A DNA stretch of 24,987 nt from Geoglobus sp. UBA235 (GCA_002494725.1 DACG01000007.1:1-24987); one strand, 5' to 3'. Counted from the first letter of the stretch, positions 1 through 7,865 are shown. Notes: a model not told the origin generated them from the sequence alone. Translations and numbers: made by a program.

Positions 1-19
1 CCAGTTAGTTGGGCTTTAC

Positions 20-46
20 TTCAGCCTGGGAAGCTGAGATTTTTTA
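20..46 (+). terminator. Hairpin plus T-run terminator of an upstream gene
   Basis: A short stem (TCAGC at 21-25 with GCTGA at 33-37) is followed directly by a T-run at 40-45. It would end a plus-strand transcript entering from the left, or simply separate it from ftr. The stem is only five pairs, so the T-run is the stronger part of the evidence. Confidence 0.4.
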
Positions 47-135
47 TTTCAATTTTTTAAAAGACTTTCAAGGATCCTGATAAATTTCAAAAGATTAATA
101 TTTTCCTTTGCAGAAAGCATTTCCGGGTGGTTTTA

Positions 136-1029
136 ATGAAGGTAAACGGCGTTGAGGTTGAGGAGACTTTTGCAGAGGCCTTCGACATAAAGATTGCGAG
201 GGTTTTGATTACCGCCTACGACTACGACTGGGCCTATGTGGCTGCAAACGAGGCGACAGGATTTGGCACGTCTGTGATCATGTGTCCGGCTGAGGCCGGA
301 ATAGAGAAGAAAGCTCTGCCATCCGAAACCCCCGATGGAAGGCCGGGATACTACATCCAGATCTGCCACATGAGCAAGAAGGGGCTTGAGCAGCAGCTGC
401 TTGCGAGACTCGGACAGTGCGTCCTGACAGCTCCAACAACGGCGGTATTCAATGGCCTGCCAGATGCTGAAGAGAAGTTCGATACCGGCAACAAGCTCAG
501 GTTCTTCGCTGATGGGTTTGAAAAGCAGGTGGAGGTTGGAGGAAGAAAGATGTGGGCCATCCCGATGATGGAGGGCGACTTTCTGATAGAGAACGACATA
601 GGCTACGTTAATGGTATCGCAGGTGGAAACTTCTTCATAATGGGTGAAACCCAGCCCTCAGCTCTTGCGGCTGCAAAGGCTGCGGTTCAGGCCATAGCTG
701 ATGTGGAGGGCGCTATAACTCCATTCCCGGGAGGTATTGTAGCGTCGGGTTCAAAGGTAGGTGCCAACAAGTACAAGTTTCTGAACGCAACCACCAACGA
801 GAAGTTTGCGCCGAGCATAAGGGATCAGGTCCCCGAGACCCAGGTTCCTGAAGGGGTCAAGGCGATTTACGAGATCGTGATAAACGGAATCAGCATTGAT
901 GCCGTAAAGGAGGCAACGAGGGCTGGAATTGAGGCGGCAACGAAGATTCCGGGAGTGGTGAAAATTACGGCAGGCAACTACGGAGGAAAGCTCGGAAAGC
1001 ACCTGATTCACCTGAATGAGCTCTTCTGA
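136..1029 (+). CDS. ftr: Formylmethanofuran:tetrahydromethanopterin formyltransferase
   Basis: Cytoplasmic enzyme that moves the formyl group between formylmethanofuran and tetrahydromethanopterin; in Archaeoglobales it works in the C1 (reverse methanogenesis / acetyl-CoA) pathway. The protein is recognised over its whole length: N-terminal MKVNGVEVEETFAEAFDIK, the central IENDIGYVNGIAGGNFFIMG segment, and the C-terminal GNYGGKLGKHLIHL. From the ATG at 136 it has 297 residues, the usual family length. An in-frame GTG exists at 127, but GGGTGG at 125-130 sits about five bases before the ATG at 136 and looks like the ribosome site, so 136 is preferred. It is a single gene: the next gene is convergent. 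An A/T-rich stretch around 80-105 probably holds the promoter. Identification is very secure; the start is fairly secure. Confidence 0.97.
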   Translation: MKVNGVEVEETFAEAFDIKIARVLITAYDYDWAYVAANEATGFGTSVIMCPAEAGIEKKALPSETPDGRPGYYIQICHMSKKGLEQQLLARLGQCVLTAPTTAVFNGLPDAEEKFDTGNKLRFFADGFEKQVEVGGRKMWAIPMMEGDFLIENDIGYVNGIAGGNFFIMGETQPSALAAAKAAVQAIADVEGAITPFPGGIVASGSKVGANKYKFLNATTNEKFAPSIRDQVPETQVPEGVKAIYEIVINGISIDAVKEATRAGIEAATKIPGVVKITAGNYGGKLGKHLIHLNELF

Positions 1030-1157
1030 ATATTTCGTTTAATTTTTATGCTTTTATACAATAATATTTTTCTTCACAGACTGTTTCTCTGGTTATTTTT
1101 GAAACTTTTTCACCGGGTAACTATTTTTATCCCCAAAAATGAGAAGGTGAAGGCAGG
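1030..1157. terminator. Convergent intergenic region with T-runs on both strands
   Basis: Between the ends of ftr (plus) and the CoA-transferase gene (minus). The plus strand carries several T-runs between about 1038 and 1075, and the minus strand has a T5 run just beyond the transferase stop. Archaeal termination at oligo-T needs no hairpin, so this probably ends both transcripts. Confidence 0.4.
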
Positions 1158-2462
1158 TTAAATTATCCCGGCATCCTTCAAATCTGCAAGCTCCTTCCTT
1201 CCAAGGCCAAGAAACTTCTTGTAAAGGTGGTAGTTGTCTTCTCCAGCCTTTTTTGCCAGCCATTTGAGCTTCAATGGCGTCTGACTGAGTTTCCAGACGG
1301 GGTTGATGACCGTAATCTCACCGTATCTCCTGTCCACCATCTCTCTGAAAACCTCCCTTTCCCTCCAGTATTCCTCTTCCAGAACCTCTTTCGGCGTTGT
1401 AATCTTCGAGTACACCGCAACTCCTTCTCTGCCCTCTTCTCTCCACTTCAGCATTTTCTCAACCAGTTCCGCGAAGGTGTACCTCTCAAATTCCTTCTGC
1501 AACTCCTCGTAGAGCACCTTCTGGTTTTCAAGCTTTATTCTGGCGAACACATTGGGATATTTTTCAATGAGGTCTTCCCTGCTCAGCTGAGTTACGAGGG
1601 CCTTGAAGTTGGGGTCTGTAAAGCCTGCGGCAAAGACGTAGCCGTCTTTGGTTCGCCAGTAAGCGTAAGGGAAGACGGCGTAGTCCAGAGGAAGGACCCC
1701 AACGTTTATGGGCTCATTGAATGCATGGCTCCAGATAAGCTGAAGTGACACCTTGTTCATGGCCTCCACGGATGTCACGTCTATCATCTGACCTTTTCCG
1801 GATTTCAGCCTGTAGTAGAGGGCAAGAACTACGCCGGCAGCCCCGTATATACCTGCAAGATTCGTCGCCATCCAGAAGCCCGGAGCAGTCGGCAGGTTGT
1901 AGGGCTCTCCCGCCTCTGGCAGCTCACGATTGGCCATCATGTAGCCAGACATGGACAGTCCGAGGAGGTTTGAATCGGGCACCTTGGCAAACTCCCTTGC
2001 TTTTGGCCCGAAATGGCCGTAGGCTGAGAATGCAAGATAGATTATGTCCGGTTTAATTTCTCTCAGCTGCCTGTATCCTATTCCAAGCTCGTCTGCATAG
2101 CCTGGCGGGAAGGATTCGATTACGACGTCTGCATGCAGTACGAGCTGCCTGAAGAGACCTCTTCCTTCTTCTTTCTCTATGTCAAGAGTCATGTACTTCT
2201 TGTTTCTGCCCTCAACAGCGAAGGGTAAGCCTGTTCCATCGAAATAGAACTCCCCGAAGGGAGTGAGTTTCCTCAGAGGATCGCCTTCAGGCGGTTCGAC
2301 CTTTATGACCTCCGCCCCCATCTCCGCCAGCACAGATGAGGCGAAGGTAGCTGCCGGACTTGCATAGCTTATGTCGAAGACCACGATGTCTTCGAGAGGC
2401 CCCTTCTTGAATCTGGCCCTCTCAACCTCAAAATACTGTTTGGAGACTTCATGCCACTCCAT
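1158..2462 (-). CDS. CoA-transferase family III (CaiB/BaiF), probable non-catalytic partner
   Basis: Family III CoA-transferases move CoA between carboxylic acids. The family pattern is clear: FDISYASPAATFASSVLAEMGAEV near residues 29-52, EVIKVEPPEGDP at 51-62, the ADVVIESFPPGYADELGIGY block at 111-130, and a C-terminal WLAKKAGEDNYHLYKK segment. The upstream gene has PGD where family III enzymes keep the catalytic aspartate; here the aligned segment reads PGF (F196), so the aspartate appears to be lost. The gene starts where its partner stops: a GTG at 2474, an ATG at 2468 and an ATG at 2462 are in frame; GGTGAT lies four bases before 2462, which is preferred. Translational coupling and similar size suggest a heteromeric transferase, as in BbsE/BbsF of anaerobic toluene degradation. 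The substrate cannot be read from sequence. Confidence 0.9.
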   Translation of the reverse strand: MEWHEVSKQYFEVERARFKKGPLEDIVVFDISYASPAATFASSVLAEMGAEVIKVEPPEGDPLRKLTPFGEFYFDGTGLPFAVEGRNKKYMTLDIEKEEGRGLFRQLVLHADVVIESFPPGYADELGIGYRQLREIKPDIIYLAFSAYGHFGPKAREFAKVPDSNLLGLSMSGYMMANRELPEAGEPYNLPTAPGFWMATNLAGIYGAAGVVLALYYRLKSGKGQMIDVTSVEAMNKVSLQLIWSHAFNEPINVGVLPLDYAVFPYAYWRTKDGYVFAAGFTDPNFKALVTQLSREDLIEKYPNVFARIKLENQKVLYEELQKEFERYTFAELVEKMLKWREEGREGVAVYSKITTPKEVLEEEYWREREVFREMVDRRYGEITVINPVWKLSQTPLKLKWLAKKAGEDNYHLYKKFLGLGRKELADLKDAGII

Positions 2463-2467
2463 AAGCA

Positions 2468-3802
2468 TCACCACATGAAAATGGGGTCTTTTTCAGGCTC
2501 AACACCCTCAGGCGGCTTCCTGCCGATGAAGTCAACCCAGTATCCTATGACTCCCTCCTTCCTGAGTTCCTCAATCTCGTCATCGCTGAACCCCAGCAGG
2601 GTTTTCAGGACGTAGCGGTTGTGGTAGCCGACAGGATGCGTGGACCACTTTATCCTGCCAGGAGTCTCGCTCATCTTCATGGGCGAGCCCGCAGCCACCA
2701 TCTCTCCAAACATGGGGTCGTCGTAGAACCACACACTTCCTCTTGCCCTCAGATGCTCATCCTGGTAGACCTCCATCCCGTTCCTTGCAACTCCAGCTGA
2801 GAAGCCGTGCTCTGCAGAGAGCCTGATGATTTCCTCAGAACTCGTTTCGGACACCCATTCACCAACAATCCTCTCCAGCTCATCCCTGTTCTTCAGCCTC
2901 GCAGGGAGCGTGGCGAAGCGCTCATCCTCTGCCAGCTCGGACCTGCCCATCGCATCGCAAAGCCCTTTGAACTGCTGGTCTGTCAGGGCTGTGATGGTCA
3001 CCACTCTGCCGTCAGCGGACTTGAAGGCGTTTGCAGGGGATATGCTCGCATCTCTGTTGCCTAGCCTCTTCCAGTCCTCCCCCTTCTTTGCCACGTAGCT
3101 CCAGATGAAGCTGAGATGCCTTGCAAGGTTCTCAGCCTGCGTCACGTCTATGTACTGCCCTTCCCCTGTCTTCTCTCGATGATACAGGGCTGCCATCCCA
3201 ACCATGAACGCTGCACCCCCTCCGAGCATGTCTCCCGGGTAATAGGGAAGCTTTGCCGGAACTCTTCCCTCGTAGCCAGAAACCGCAGAAGCGCCGCTTG
3301 CTGCTTGGGCTGCAGCATCCCAGCTTGGCCAGTTCCACCTTTCACCCCACTGCCCGAATCCGCTGATGGAAATGTAGATGATCTTTGGATTGATTTCTCT
3401 GAGCTGCCTGTATCCAACTCCCAGTTCGTCCATAACGCCAGGAACGTAATTTTCAACCACGATATCGCTCTGCTTTACAAGCTCGTAGAAAATCGCCTTT
3501 CCTTTGGGGTGTTTCAGATTCAGCCCAAAGAAGTACTTGTTTCTCTGGACCCACATCACACCTTGACTGTGTCCCTTCCAGAATCTGGACCAGATGTCAA
3601 CGCTTCGCAGCAACTCTCCCATCCCTGGCGGTTCGATCTTGATTACCTCAGCCCCGAATTCTGCAAAGAGCGATGCTGTCTCAGGACCGATTAAGACCTG
3701 AGAAAGGTCCAGAACCCTGATTCCTCTGAGTGCCTCTGGTTTCAGAAATGTCTTTTCTGGGTCAAAAAGTCTCTCAGTCCAGCCAAAATAGTCCTCACCC
3801 AT
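2468..3802 (-). CDS. CoA-transferase family III (CaiB/BaiF), catalytic subunit candidate
   Basis: A 444-residue family III CoA-transferase. Visible blocks: GIRVLDLSQVLIGPETASLFAEFGAEVIKIEPPG (about 27-60), DIVVENYVPGVMDELGVGY (113-131), and YYPGDMLGGGAAFMVG (187-202), in which D191 is at the place of the catalytic aspartate that forms the mixed anhydride and thioester intermediates. The start ATG is preceded by GGAGGGG about six bases upstream. First gene of a two-gene transcript; the stop TGA lies inside the start region of the next transferase. The upstream region carries a repeat also found before the thiolase operon, linking it to that operon. Older annotations would call it L-carnitine dehydratase; that name is not supported here. 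Family call secure, substrate unknown. Confidence 0.93.
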   Translation of the reverse strand: MGEDYFGWTERLFDPEKTFLKPEALRGIRVLDLSQVLIGPETASLFAEFGAEVIKIEPPGMGELLRSVDIWSRFWKGHSQGVMWVQRNKYFFGLNLKHPKGKAIFYELVKQSDIVVENYVPGVMDELGVGYRQLREINPKIIYISISGFGQWGERWNWPSWDAAAQAASGASAVSGYEGRVPAKLPYYPGDMLGGGAAFMVGMAALYHREKTGEGQYIDVTQAENLARHLSFIWSYVAKKGEDWKRLGNRDASISPANAFKSADGRVVTITALTDQQFKGLCDAMGRSELAEDERFATLPARLKNRDELERIVGEWVSETSSEEIIRLSAEHGFSAGVARNGMEVYQDEHLRARGSVWFYDDPMFGEMVAAGSPMKMSETPGRIKWSTHPVGYHNRYVLKTLLGFSDDEIEELRKEGVIGYWVDFIGRKPPEGVEPEKDPIFMW

Positions 3803-3838
3803 TTAATCCCCTCCAAACCGGTTGACCAATTAAACGAT

Positions 3839-3900
3839 TAATTATGATGAGCCCCTAAATAACACTTTTCAGCGATTGTGAGCATACATGAGTATGCAAA
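3839..3900 (-). promoter_or_regulatory. Promoter and operator-like repeat of the CoA-transferase pair
   Basis: Read on the minus strand, CATACTCA, a three-base spacer and ATGCTCACA (3896 to 3877) give two related half-sites exactly ten bases apart. The same arrangement, differing only in the spacer, lies before the thiolase operon (9009-9028). A TATA-like TTATTTA follows (3862-3856), then GCTCAT (3852-3847), a hexamer also placed just after the TATTT of the thiolase and ligase promoters. The start codon is at 3802. The protein that binds is not known. Confidence 0.5.
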
Positions 3901-3952
3901 AAACAAGGTTGTAAATACACGAGTTATCACATATATTTTTTCACACCGCGGA

Positions 3953-4306
3953 TTAAACCGTTATGCTTTTTCCTACAGAGAAAACCAGATAGTTCGTGGG
4001 AAACTTTGAGTACTTCACTTTCATGACATCTCTGCCTCCATCGCTTCGCTGGTGAATGTGGACGGAGGCAAAGGTTACCATTATCTCGTAGCTTCTGTCA
4101 GGGAGCAGGCCGAGAAATCTGCGGCGCTCTGGAGCGTTGTGGATGTGGAGACGCATAAGGCCTATGTCCACCCCCGTACGTACCATCTCGGGGTCGGGCT
4201 TAACACTGCTATCTTTGGCAGAAATCAGGCTGTATGGCTCATCTGGAGTGTAATTGTCAACAGAAGCGTCCATCATGTAGCCCAGATTCAGAATTCTTCT
4301 GGTCAT
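3953..4306 (-). CDS. Hypothetical protein
   Basis: A 117-residue protein that I do not recognise. No signal peptide, membrane segment or cysteine motif is visible; the middle is rich in His/Arg (MRLHIHNAPERRRFLGLLPDR) and the following strand-like segment (EIMVTFASVHIH) could pack as a beta-rich core. Support for a real gene comes from the promoter: TTTATAC lies about 24 bases before the ATG, the distance expected for a leaderless archaeal transcript. An internal ATG at residue 11 is possible but lacks a ribosome site. The gene sits between the acyl-CoA dehydrogenase and the CoA-transferase pair, but with a separate promoter. The opposite strand also has an ORF (4052-4312), which lacks comparable promoter support. 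Confidence 0.5.
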   Translation of the reverse strand: MTRRILNLGYMMDASVDNYTPDEPYSLISAKDSSVKPDPEMVRTGVDIGLMRLHIHNAPERRRFLGLLPDRSYEIMVTFASVHIHQRSDGGRDVMKVKYSKFPTNYLVFSVGKSITV

Positions 4307-4326
4307 AGTTAAAATAGACTTAAGTT

Positions 4327-4333
4327 GTATAAA
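4327..4333 (-). promoter_or_regulatory. TATA box for the small hypothetical gene
   Basis: TTTATAC on the minus strand, centred about 24 bases before the ATG at 4306. This spacing implies transcription starting at or next to the start codon (leaderless mRNA). Confidence 0.5.
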
Positions 4334-4446
4334 TCATTATCCAAATATAATGTGCAGGAGATTAAATTGAGTTTTTTGATTTTTATGGCTAAAGGTTTCG
4401 ACAGTCCACTCTTATCTGTCTTATCTGAAGTTGAGGGAAGGAGGAT

Positions 4447-4469
4447 GGGTCGGGTGGCGGGTGGGCGGG
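4447..4469 (+). other. Guanine-quadruplex motif
   Basis: Five GGG runs on the plus strand at 4447-4449, 4452-4454, 4459-4461, 4463-4465 and 4467-4469, with loops of 2, 4, 1 and 1 bases; a further GGG is at 4435-4437. This meets the usual G3+N1-7 rule. It lies in the gap beyond the acyl-CoA dehydrogenase gene, so the minus-strand transcript, if it reads through, would be C-rich here. Function unknown. Confidence 0.6.
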
Positions 4470-4499
4470 ATAAAATGAATTCTACTTGAATTGTAAAGA

Positions 4500-4547
4500 T
4501 TACAAAAAGATTACAAGATCTGTTCAAAAAATTAGAGAATAGAAACA
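4500..4547 (-). terminator. Oligo-T terminator of the thiolase/dehydrogenase operon
   Basis: Just past the acyl-CoA dehydrogenase stop, the minus strand carries a T6 run (4531-4526) and a T5 run (4508-4504) in an A/T-rich setting, with no clear hairpin. This fits archaeal intrinsic termination. The G-quadruplex-forming stretch follows directly. Confidence 0.4.
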
Positions 4548-5732
4548 TTAACCCTTGTAGCTCCTGGGCATCCCCAGAATGTGCTCAGCCACGTAGTTCA
4601 AAGCCATCTGCTGGGTTATCGGTGCGAGACGGAGTAGATTTACCTCTCTCCACCACCTCTCCACATCGTACTCTCTGGTGTAGCCGTAGCCGCCGAAGGT
4701 CTGCATTGCCCAGTAAACTGCCCTTATTGCATTTTCAACTGCCACAAGCTTGGCCATGTTTGCAGCATCTCCAATCTCCTTGTATCCTGCGTTGTTATCG
4801 TAGAGCCATGCAGCCTTGAACATCATCAGCTCTGCAGTCTTTATGGTGGCGAAACTCTCAGCCAGCGGGAATTGCAGACCCTGGTAGCTTCCTATGGGAT
4901 CAGCAAAGACCTTTCTCTGCTTTGAGTATTCCACAGCCTTACCTATGGCAAGTCTGGATATGCCTATTGCGCCAGCAGCGGCACTCATCCTCTCGGGATT
5001 GAGAACGTCCAGAACCTGGTACCATCCCCTATCCTTCTCGCCAAGTATTGCCTCTTCACCAACTCTGAGCTCGGAAATGCTCACCTCACAGGTCTTTGAG
5101 AAGTTTATGCCGTGCTTGGGTATGGGATTCCACTTAACGGCTCTGTTGGGCAGATCAACAAGGAAGAGGGTTATGCCTAAGGTCTTCTTCGGAGCCTGGG
5201 AGTAGGGGATTGTTCTTACCACAAGGAGCATGCCCCTGGCTCTATCAACCCCACTGATGAACATCTTGGTACCGTCTATTACATATTCATCCCCCTCTTT
5301 CCTTGCGTGGGTCTCAATTCGGAGCGTGTTTGTGCCAGCGTTAGGCTCTGTTAAAGCCATGCAGAACTCCAGCCTGCCTTTTGCTATTCCCGGCAGGTAC
5401 TTCTCCTTCTGCTCCTCACTTCCGTACCTTATAATGGGCAGAGCCCCGAAGACTTCCGTCAGAACTAAATACCACACCCCTCCTGCTCCGCAGCCGTTAG
5501 CGCAGAGCTCCTCCATCGCTATTAGCAATTCAGTCATCCCCATTCCTGCCCCGCCATACTCCTCAGGAATTACGATGCCAACAAACCCGGCATCGCTTAT
5601 AGCCTTCCAGAACTCCTCTGCAAATTCGCCACGCTCATCTTTCTCCCTCCAGTACTCAGGAGGGAAGTCCTTTGCAATGTCTTTCGCTGCATCGGCAATC
5701 ATCCTCTGCTCATCTGTAAACCTGAAATCCAT
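4548..5732 (-). CDS. Acyl-CoA dehydrogenase
   Basis: FAD enzyme that introduces the alpha,beta double bond into an acyl-CoA and passes electrons to an electron-transfer flavoprotein. All ACAD parts are present: N-terminal helical domain with PEEYGGAGMG, the LTEPNAGTN FAD-contact segment in the middle, and the C-terminal QTFGGYGYTREYDVERWWRE block. The frame is open up to an ATG at 5762, but AGGAGGTG lies six bases before the ATG at 5732, so this is the probable start (394 residues). The usual medium-chain type base (Glu in a YEGT-like motif) is replaced by LAPITQQ; instead a Glu occurs in NPERMSAAAG (E247 from the new start), where isovaleryl-CoA and long-chain dehydrogenases keep theirs. A branched or bulky substrate is therefore plausible. 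Last gene of the five-gene operon, about 39 bases after the hydratase. Confidence 0.95.
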   Translation of the reverse strand: MDFRFTDEQRMIADAAKDIAKDFPPEYWREKDERGEFAEEFWKAISDAGFVGIVIPEEYGGAGMGMTELLIAMEELCANGCGAGGVWYLVLTEVFGALPIIRYGSEEQKEKYLPGIAKGRLEFCMALTEPNAGTNTLRIETHARKEGDEYVIDGTKMFISGVDRARGMLLVVRTIPYSQAPKKTLGITLFLVDLPNRAVKWNPIPKHGINFSKTCEVSISELRVGEEAILGEKDRGWYQVLDVLNPERMSAAAGAIGISRLAIGKAVEYSKQRKVFADPIGSYQGLQFPLAESFATIKTAELMMFKAAWLYDNNAGYKEIGDAANMAKLVAVENAIRAVYWAMQTFGGYGYTREYDVERWWREVNLLRLAPITQQMALNYVAEHILGMPRSYKG

Positions 5733-5771
5733 ATTCTGCACCTCCTGCTCCAGTTCACCCATTTGTTTAAT

Positions 5772-6233
5772 TCACCCATCCCCACGCTTCTTAACCAGGA
5801 ATCTGACGATGCTTGTAAGCACTACTTCACCACGCTGGTTAACGACGTTGGCCTCCATCACGATCATGCCAGCATCCCCTCTGTCCTCTTTCTCAATTAC
5901 CCTGGCGATGGCTGTAAGGGTATCTCCAATGAAAACCGGCTTTACAAAGCGAATCCTGTCAACGCCGTAGAATGCAACGATTGTCTTCTCTATGATACCC
6001 AATCTGGCCAGCAAACCCGTCATTATGGCGAACGTCAGGGTTCCGTGAGCGATTCTTCCTCCAAAAACGCTTTTTCTGGCGAACTCCTCGTCGGTGTGAA
6101 TGGGGTTCCAGTCTCCCGTTATTCCTGCAAAGTTAACGATGTCCGCTTCGGTCATCGTTCTGGAGCTGCTTTGAATTTCTTTTCCAACCTCGTAATCCTC
6201 GAAGTACCAGCCCTCCCCAATCATCCCGGTCAT
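5772..6233 (-). CDS. MaoC-family (R)-specific enoyl-CoA hydratase
   Basis: Hot-dog fold hydratase that adds water to an enoyl-CoA. The hydratase-2 signature is visible as FAGITGDWNPIHTDEEFA, including the catalytic Asp and His, followed by GRIAHGTL. From the chosen start the protein has 153 residues, the size of a single-domain MaoC protein. The frame is open further upstream (to 6293), but the ATG at 6233 forms an ATGA overlap with the stop of the DUF35 gene and has GGTGG four bases before it. The overlap means the two proteins are probably made together; in steroid side-chain degradation a MaoC protein and a DUF35 protein form a joint hydratase (ChsH1-ChsH2), so a complex is possible here. 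Chain and substrate specificity cannot be read. Confidence 0.93.
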   Translation of the reverse strand: MTGMIGEGWYFEDYEVGKEIQSSSRTMTEADIVNFAGITGDWNPIHTDEEFARKSVFGGRIAHGTLTFAIMTGLLARLGIIEKTIVAFYGVDRIRFVKPVFIGDTLTAIARVIEKEDRGDAGMIVMEANVVNQRGEVVLTSIVRFLVKKRGDG

Positions 6234-6685
6234 TCTTCCACCGGCTTGAAGTAGAGAATGTCCGTGATTCTGCCCTCTGGCTTGTCCTTCCACACTGCCT
6301 TAACTCTCGTCCCGACCTTCAGCTTCTCGTGAGCCTTCTTCCAGTCTGAAAGGTCAACGCCTCCGAGATAGGCCAGCATTCCTGTGTCAGCGCCATCAAG
6401 CTTTACAATGCCCACAGCATAGGGAGGGTCTGGCAATCCTGTAAAGCGGGCATAATTTATGGTGACAGTTTCAACGACTCCCTCATCCTTCACCTCCACC
6501 CACTCATCTGTATCGACGTGGCAGCGCTCGCAGAATGCCCTTGGAGGGACGAGCACCCTTTTGCATTTGGGGCATTTCACCCCCAGAATCTTCTTCTCCT
6601 TAAGAGCCTCGAAGAATTTTGTCGCATGCTCTCCGGCGGAATGCACGTAGGGAATCTCCCACTTCGCCTCAATCCTCAAAACCAT
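6230..6685 (-). CDS. DUF35 zinc-ribbon/OB-fold acyl-CoA-binding protein
   Basis: A 151-residue protein with a rubredoxin-like zinc ribbon (CPKC, then CERC 15 residues later) followed by an OB-fold (from about EGVVETVTINY to RITDILYF). DUF35 proteins associate with thiolase-fold enzymes: the archaeal acetyl-CoA thiolase/HMG-CoA synthase complex, BbsA of the benzoylsuccinyl-CoA thiolase, and ChsH2 with the Ltp2 aldolase. The start at 6685 is set by an excellent GGAGGTGAT four bases before the ATG; this ribosome site contains the stop codon of the preceding thiolase-fold gene. Sandwiched between thiolase-fold genes and the MaoC gene, it is probably the scaffold and CoA-binding subunit of the cleavage or hydration complex. 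Confidence 0.93.
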   Translation of the reverse strand: MVLRIEAKWEIPYVHSAGEHATKFFEALKEKKILGVKCPKCKRVLVPPRAFCERCHVDTDEWVEVKDEGVVETVTINYARFTGLPDPPYAVGIVKLDGADTGMLAYLGGVDLSDWKKAHEKLKVGTRVKAVWKDKPEGRITDILYFKPVEE

Positions 6686-6689
6686 AACA

Positions 6690-7853
6690 TCACCTCCTGA
6701 GCTTTTTATGGCTCGAAACAAGCATTAAAGCGTGGAACTGCAGTGTGCCTCCCCAGGCATGAGCCAATGCCACTTCAGCCCCATCAACCTGGTTGCTCGC
6801 CTCACCCATAACCTGAAGTGAAGCTTCGCCAAGCCTCACCAAGCCTGTTGCCCCAATGGGATTTGTGCAGAGCACCCCGCCTGAAGGATTTGTGGGCATG
6901 TCTCCATCCACGAATGTAACACCCTCCTCAGCAAGCCCTGCACCCTCTCCTTTTTCAGCAAAACCGAGGGCTTCAAGCTCGAGAATTTCCTGAATTGTGA
7001 ATGGGGAATAGAGTTCGGCAACATCTATATCCTTCTTCGGATCATCTATTCCTGCTAATCTGTACAATCGCCTTCCCGCTATGGTTAGCGAATCCCATAC
7101 TGCCAGATCAGGGCGGTCGCCAACGAAGTAGGAGTCGCTTATGGATGATTCAGCAAGAATCCAGGCGGGATTGTCCCTTATCTCCTCTGCTTTCTCCCCG
7201 GATGCGAAGACAACTGCCACGCTGCCATCACTTCTCGGACAGCACTCGTAGAGCTTCAGGGGGGATGAGACGACAGGGCTTGACAGCACATCTTCAACGC
7301 TCAGCCTCTTCTGGATGTGGGCATAGGGGTTCTTGAGGGCATTCTCATGGTCCTTGACGGAAACCCACGCCATCTGCTCCTCAGTCGTTCCATACTTCTG
7401 CATGTGGACTGTAGCCTGTATTGCAGCCACGCTTATTGCTCCAACTCCAGAATACCTCTCGTAGATGGGGTCGACGGCTGTGTTCAAGACAGGCTGGGCA
7501 TCCACATTCTCTCCCACACGCTGGGTGCATACTGCAACGACAACATCAAACAGCCCGCTTGCAACGTGCTGGTAAGCAGCTATCCCGGTTGTCAGGCCAG
7601 TGGTCCCGCCGGTGCTTATCTTCATGAAGGGCTTTCCGAAGCCAGCAGCGGTTGAGCTCCACCTGTCAGGGCAGTTTATCCCGTCGAAGGGGTCCATTGT
7701 TCCAAAAACAAAGGCATCAACGTCGTCCATCGTAATGCCTGCATGCTCCAGGGCTCTTGAAACCGCTTCTCTGGTGAGCTCAGGGTGGGTTTTGTCATCC
7801 CTTCTGGTTCTGAATTTGGTCTGTCCAACTCCAACAACAGCCACTCTCTTCAT
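6690..7853 (-). CDS. Thiolase-fold protein lacking the thiolase triad (possible Ltp2-like aldolase)
   Basis: A 387-residue member of the SCP-x/archaeal thiolase group: VAVVGVGQTKF at the start, a loop KISTGGTTG at 78-86, VAELYSPFTIQEI at 278-290, and GGVLCTNPIGATG near 325-337. Where thiolases have the nucleophilic Cys (CASGG type) this protein has I79 followed by Ser-Thr; the catalytic His of the HDxF motif is Y282; the His of GHPxGATG is N331. Ltp2-type steroid side-chain aldolases are thiolase relatives that also lack the Cys and, as I recall them, have KIHYGGG and LYDHFT at these places, so a retro-aldol role is plausible. Start: GGGGGTG lies five bases before the ATG at 7853; a GTG at 7859 is less likely. 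Between its partner gene (12-base gap) and DUF35 (4-base gap). Databases would call it acetyl-CoA acetyltransferase. Confidence 0.9.
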   Translation of the reverse strand: MKRVAVVGVGQTKFRTRRDDKTHPELTREAVSRALEHAGITMDDVDAFVFGTMDPFDGINCPDRWSSTAAGFGKPFMKISTGGTTGLTTGIAAYQHVASGLFDVVVAVCTQRVGENVDAQPVLNTAVDPIYERYSGVGAISVAAIQATVHMQKYGTTEEQMAWVSVKDHENALKNPYAHIQKRLSVEDVLSSPVVSSPLKLYECCPRSDGSVAVVFASGEKAEEIRDNPAWILAESSISDSYFVGDRPDLAVWDSLTIAGRRLYRLAGIDDPKKDIDVAELYSPFTIQEILELEALGFAEKGEGAGLAEEGVTFVDGDMPTNPSGGVLCTNPIGATGLVRLGEASLQVMGEASNQVDGAEVALAHAWGGTLQFHALMLVSSHKKLRR

Positions 7854-7865
7854 CCTCACACCCCC

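Noticed and set aside
1158..3802. Carnitine metabolism (CaiB-type names)
   Set aside because: Family membership alone gives this name; no other carnitine-specific gene is present, and many family III transferases act on other acids.
4052..4312. Plus-strand ORF opposite the small hypothetical gene
   Set aside because: The minus-strand frame has a TATA box at leaderless distance; the plus frame has neither promoter nor ribosome site that I can see.
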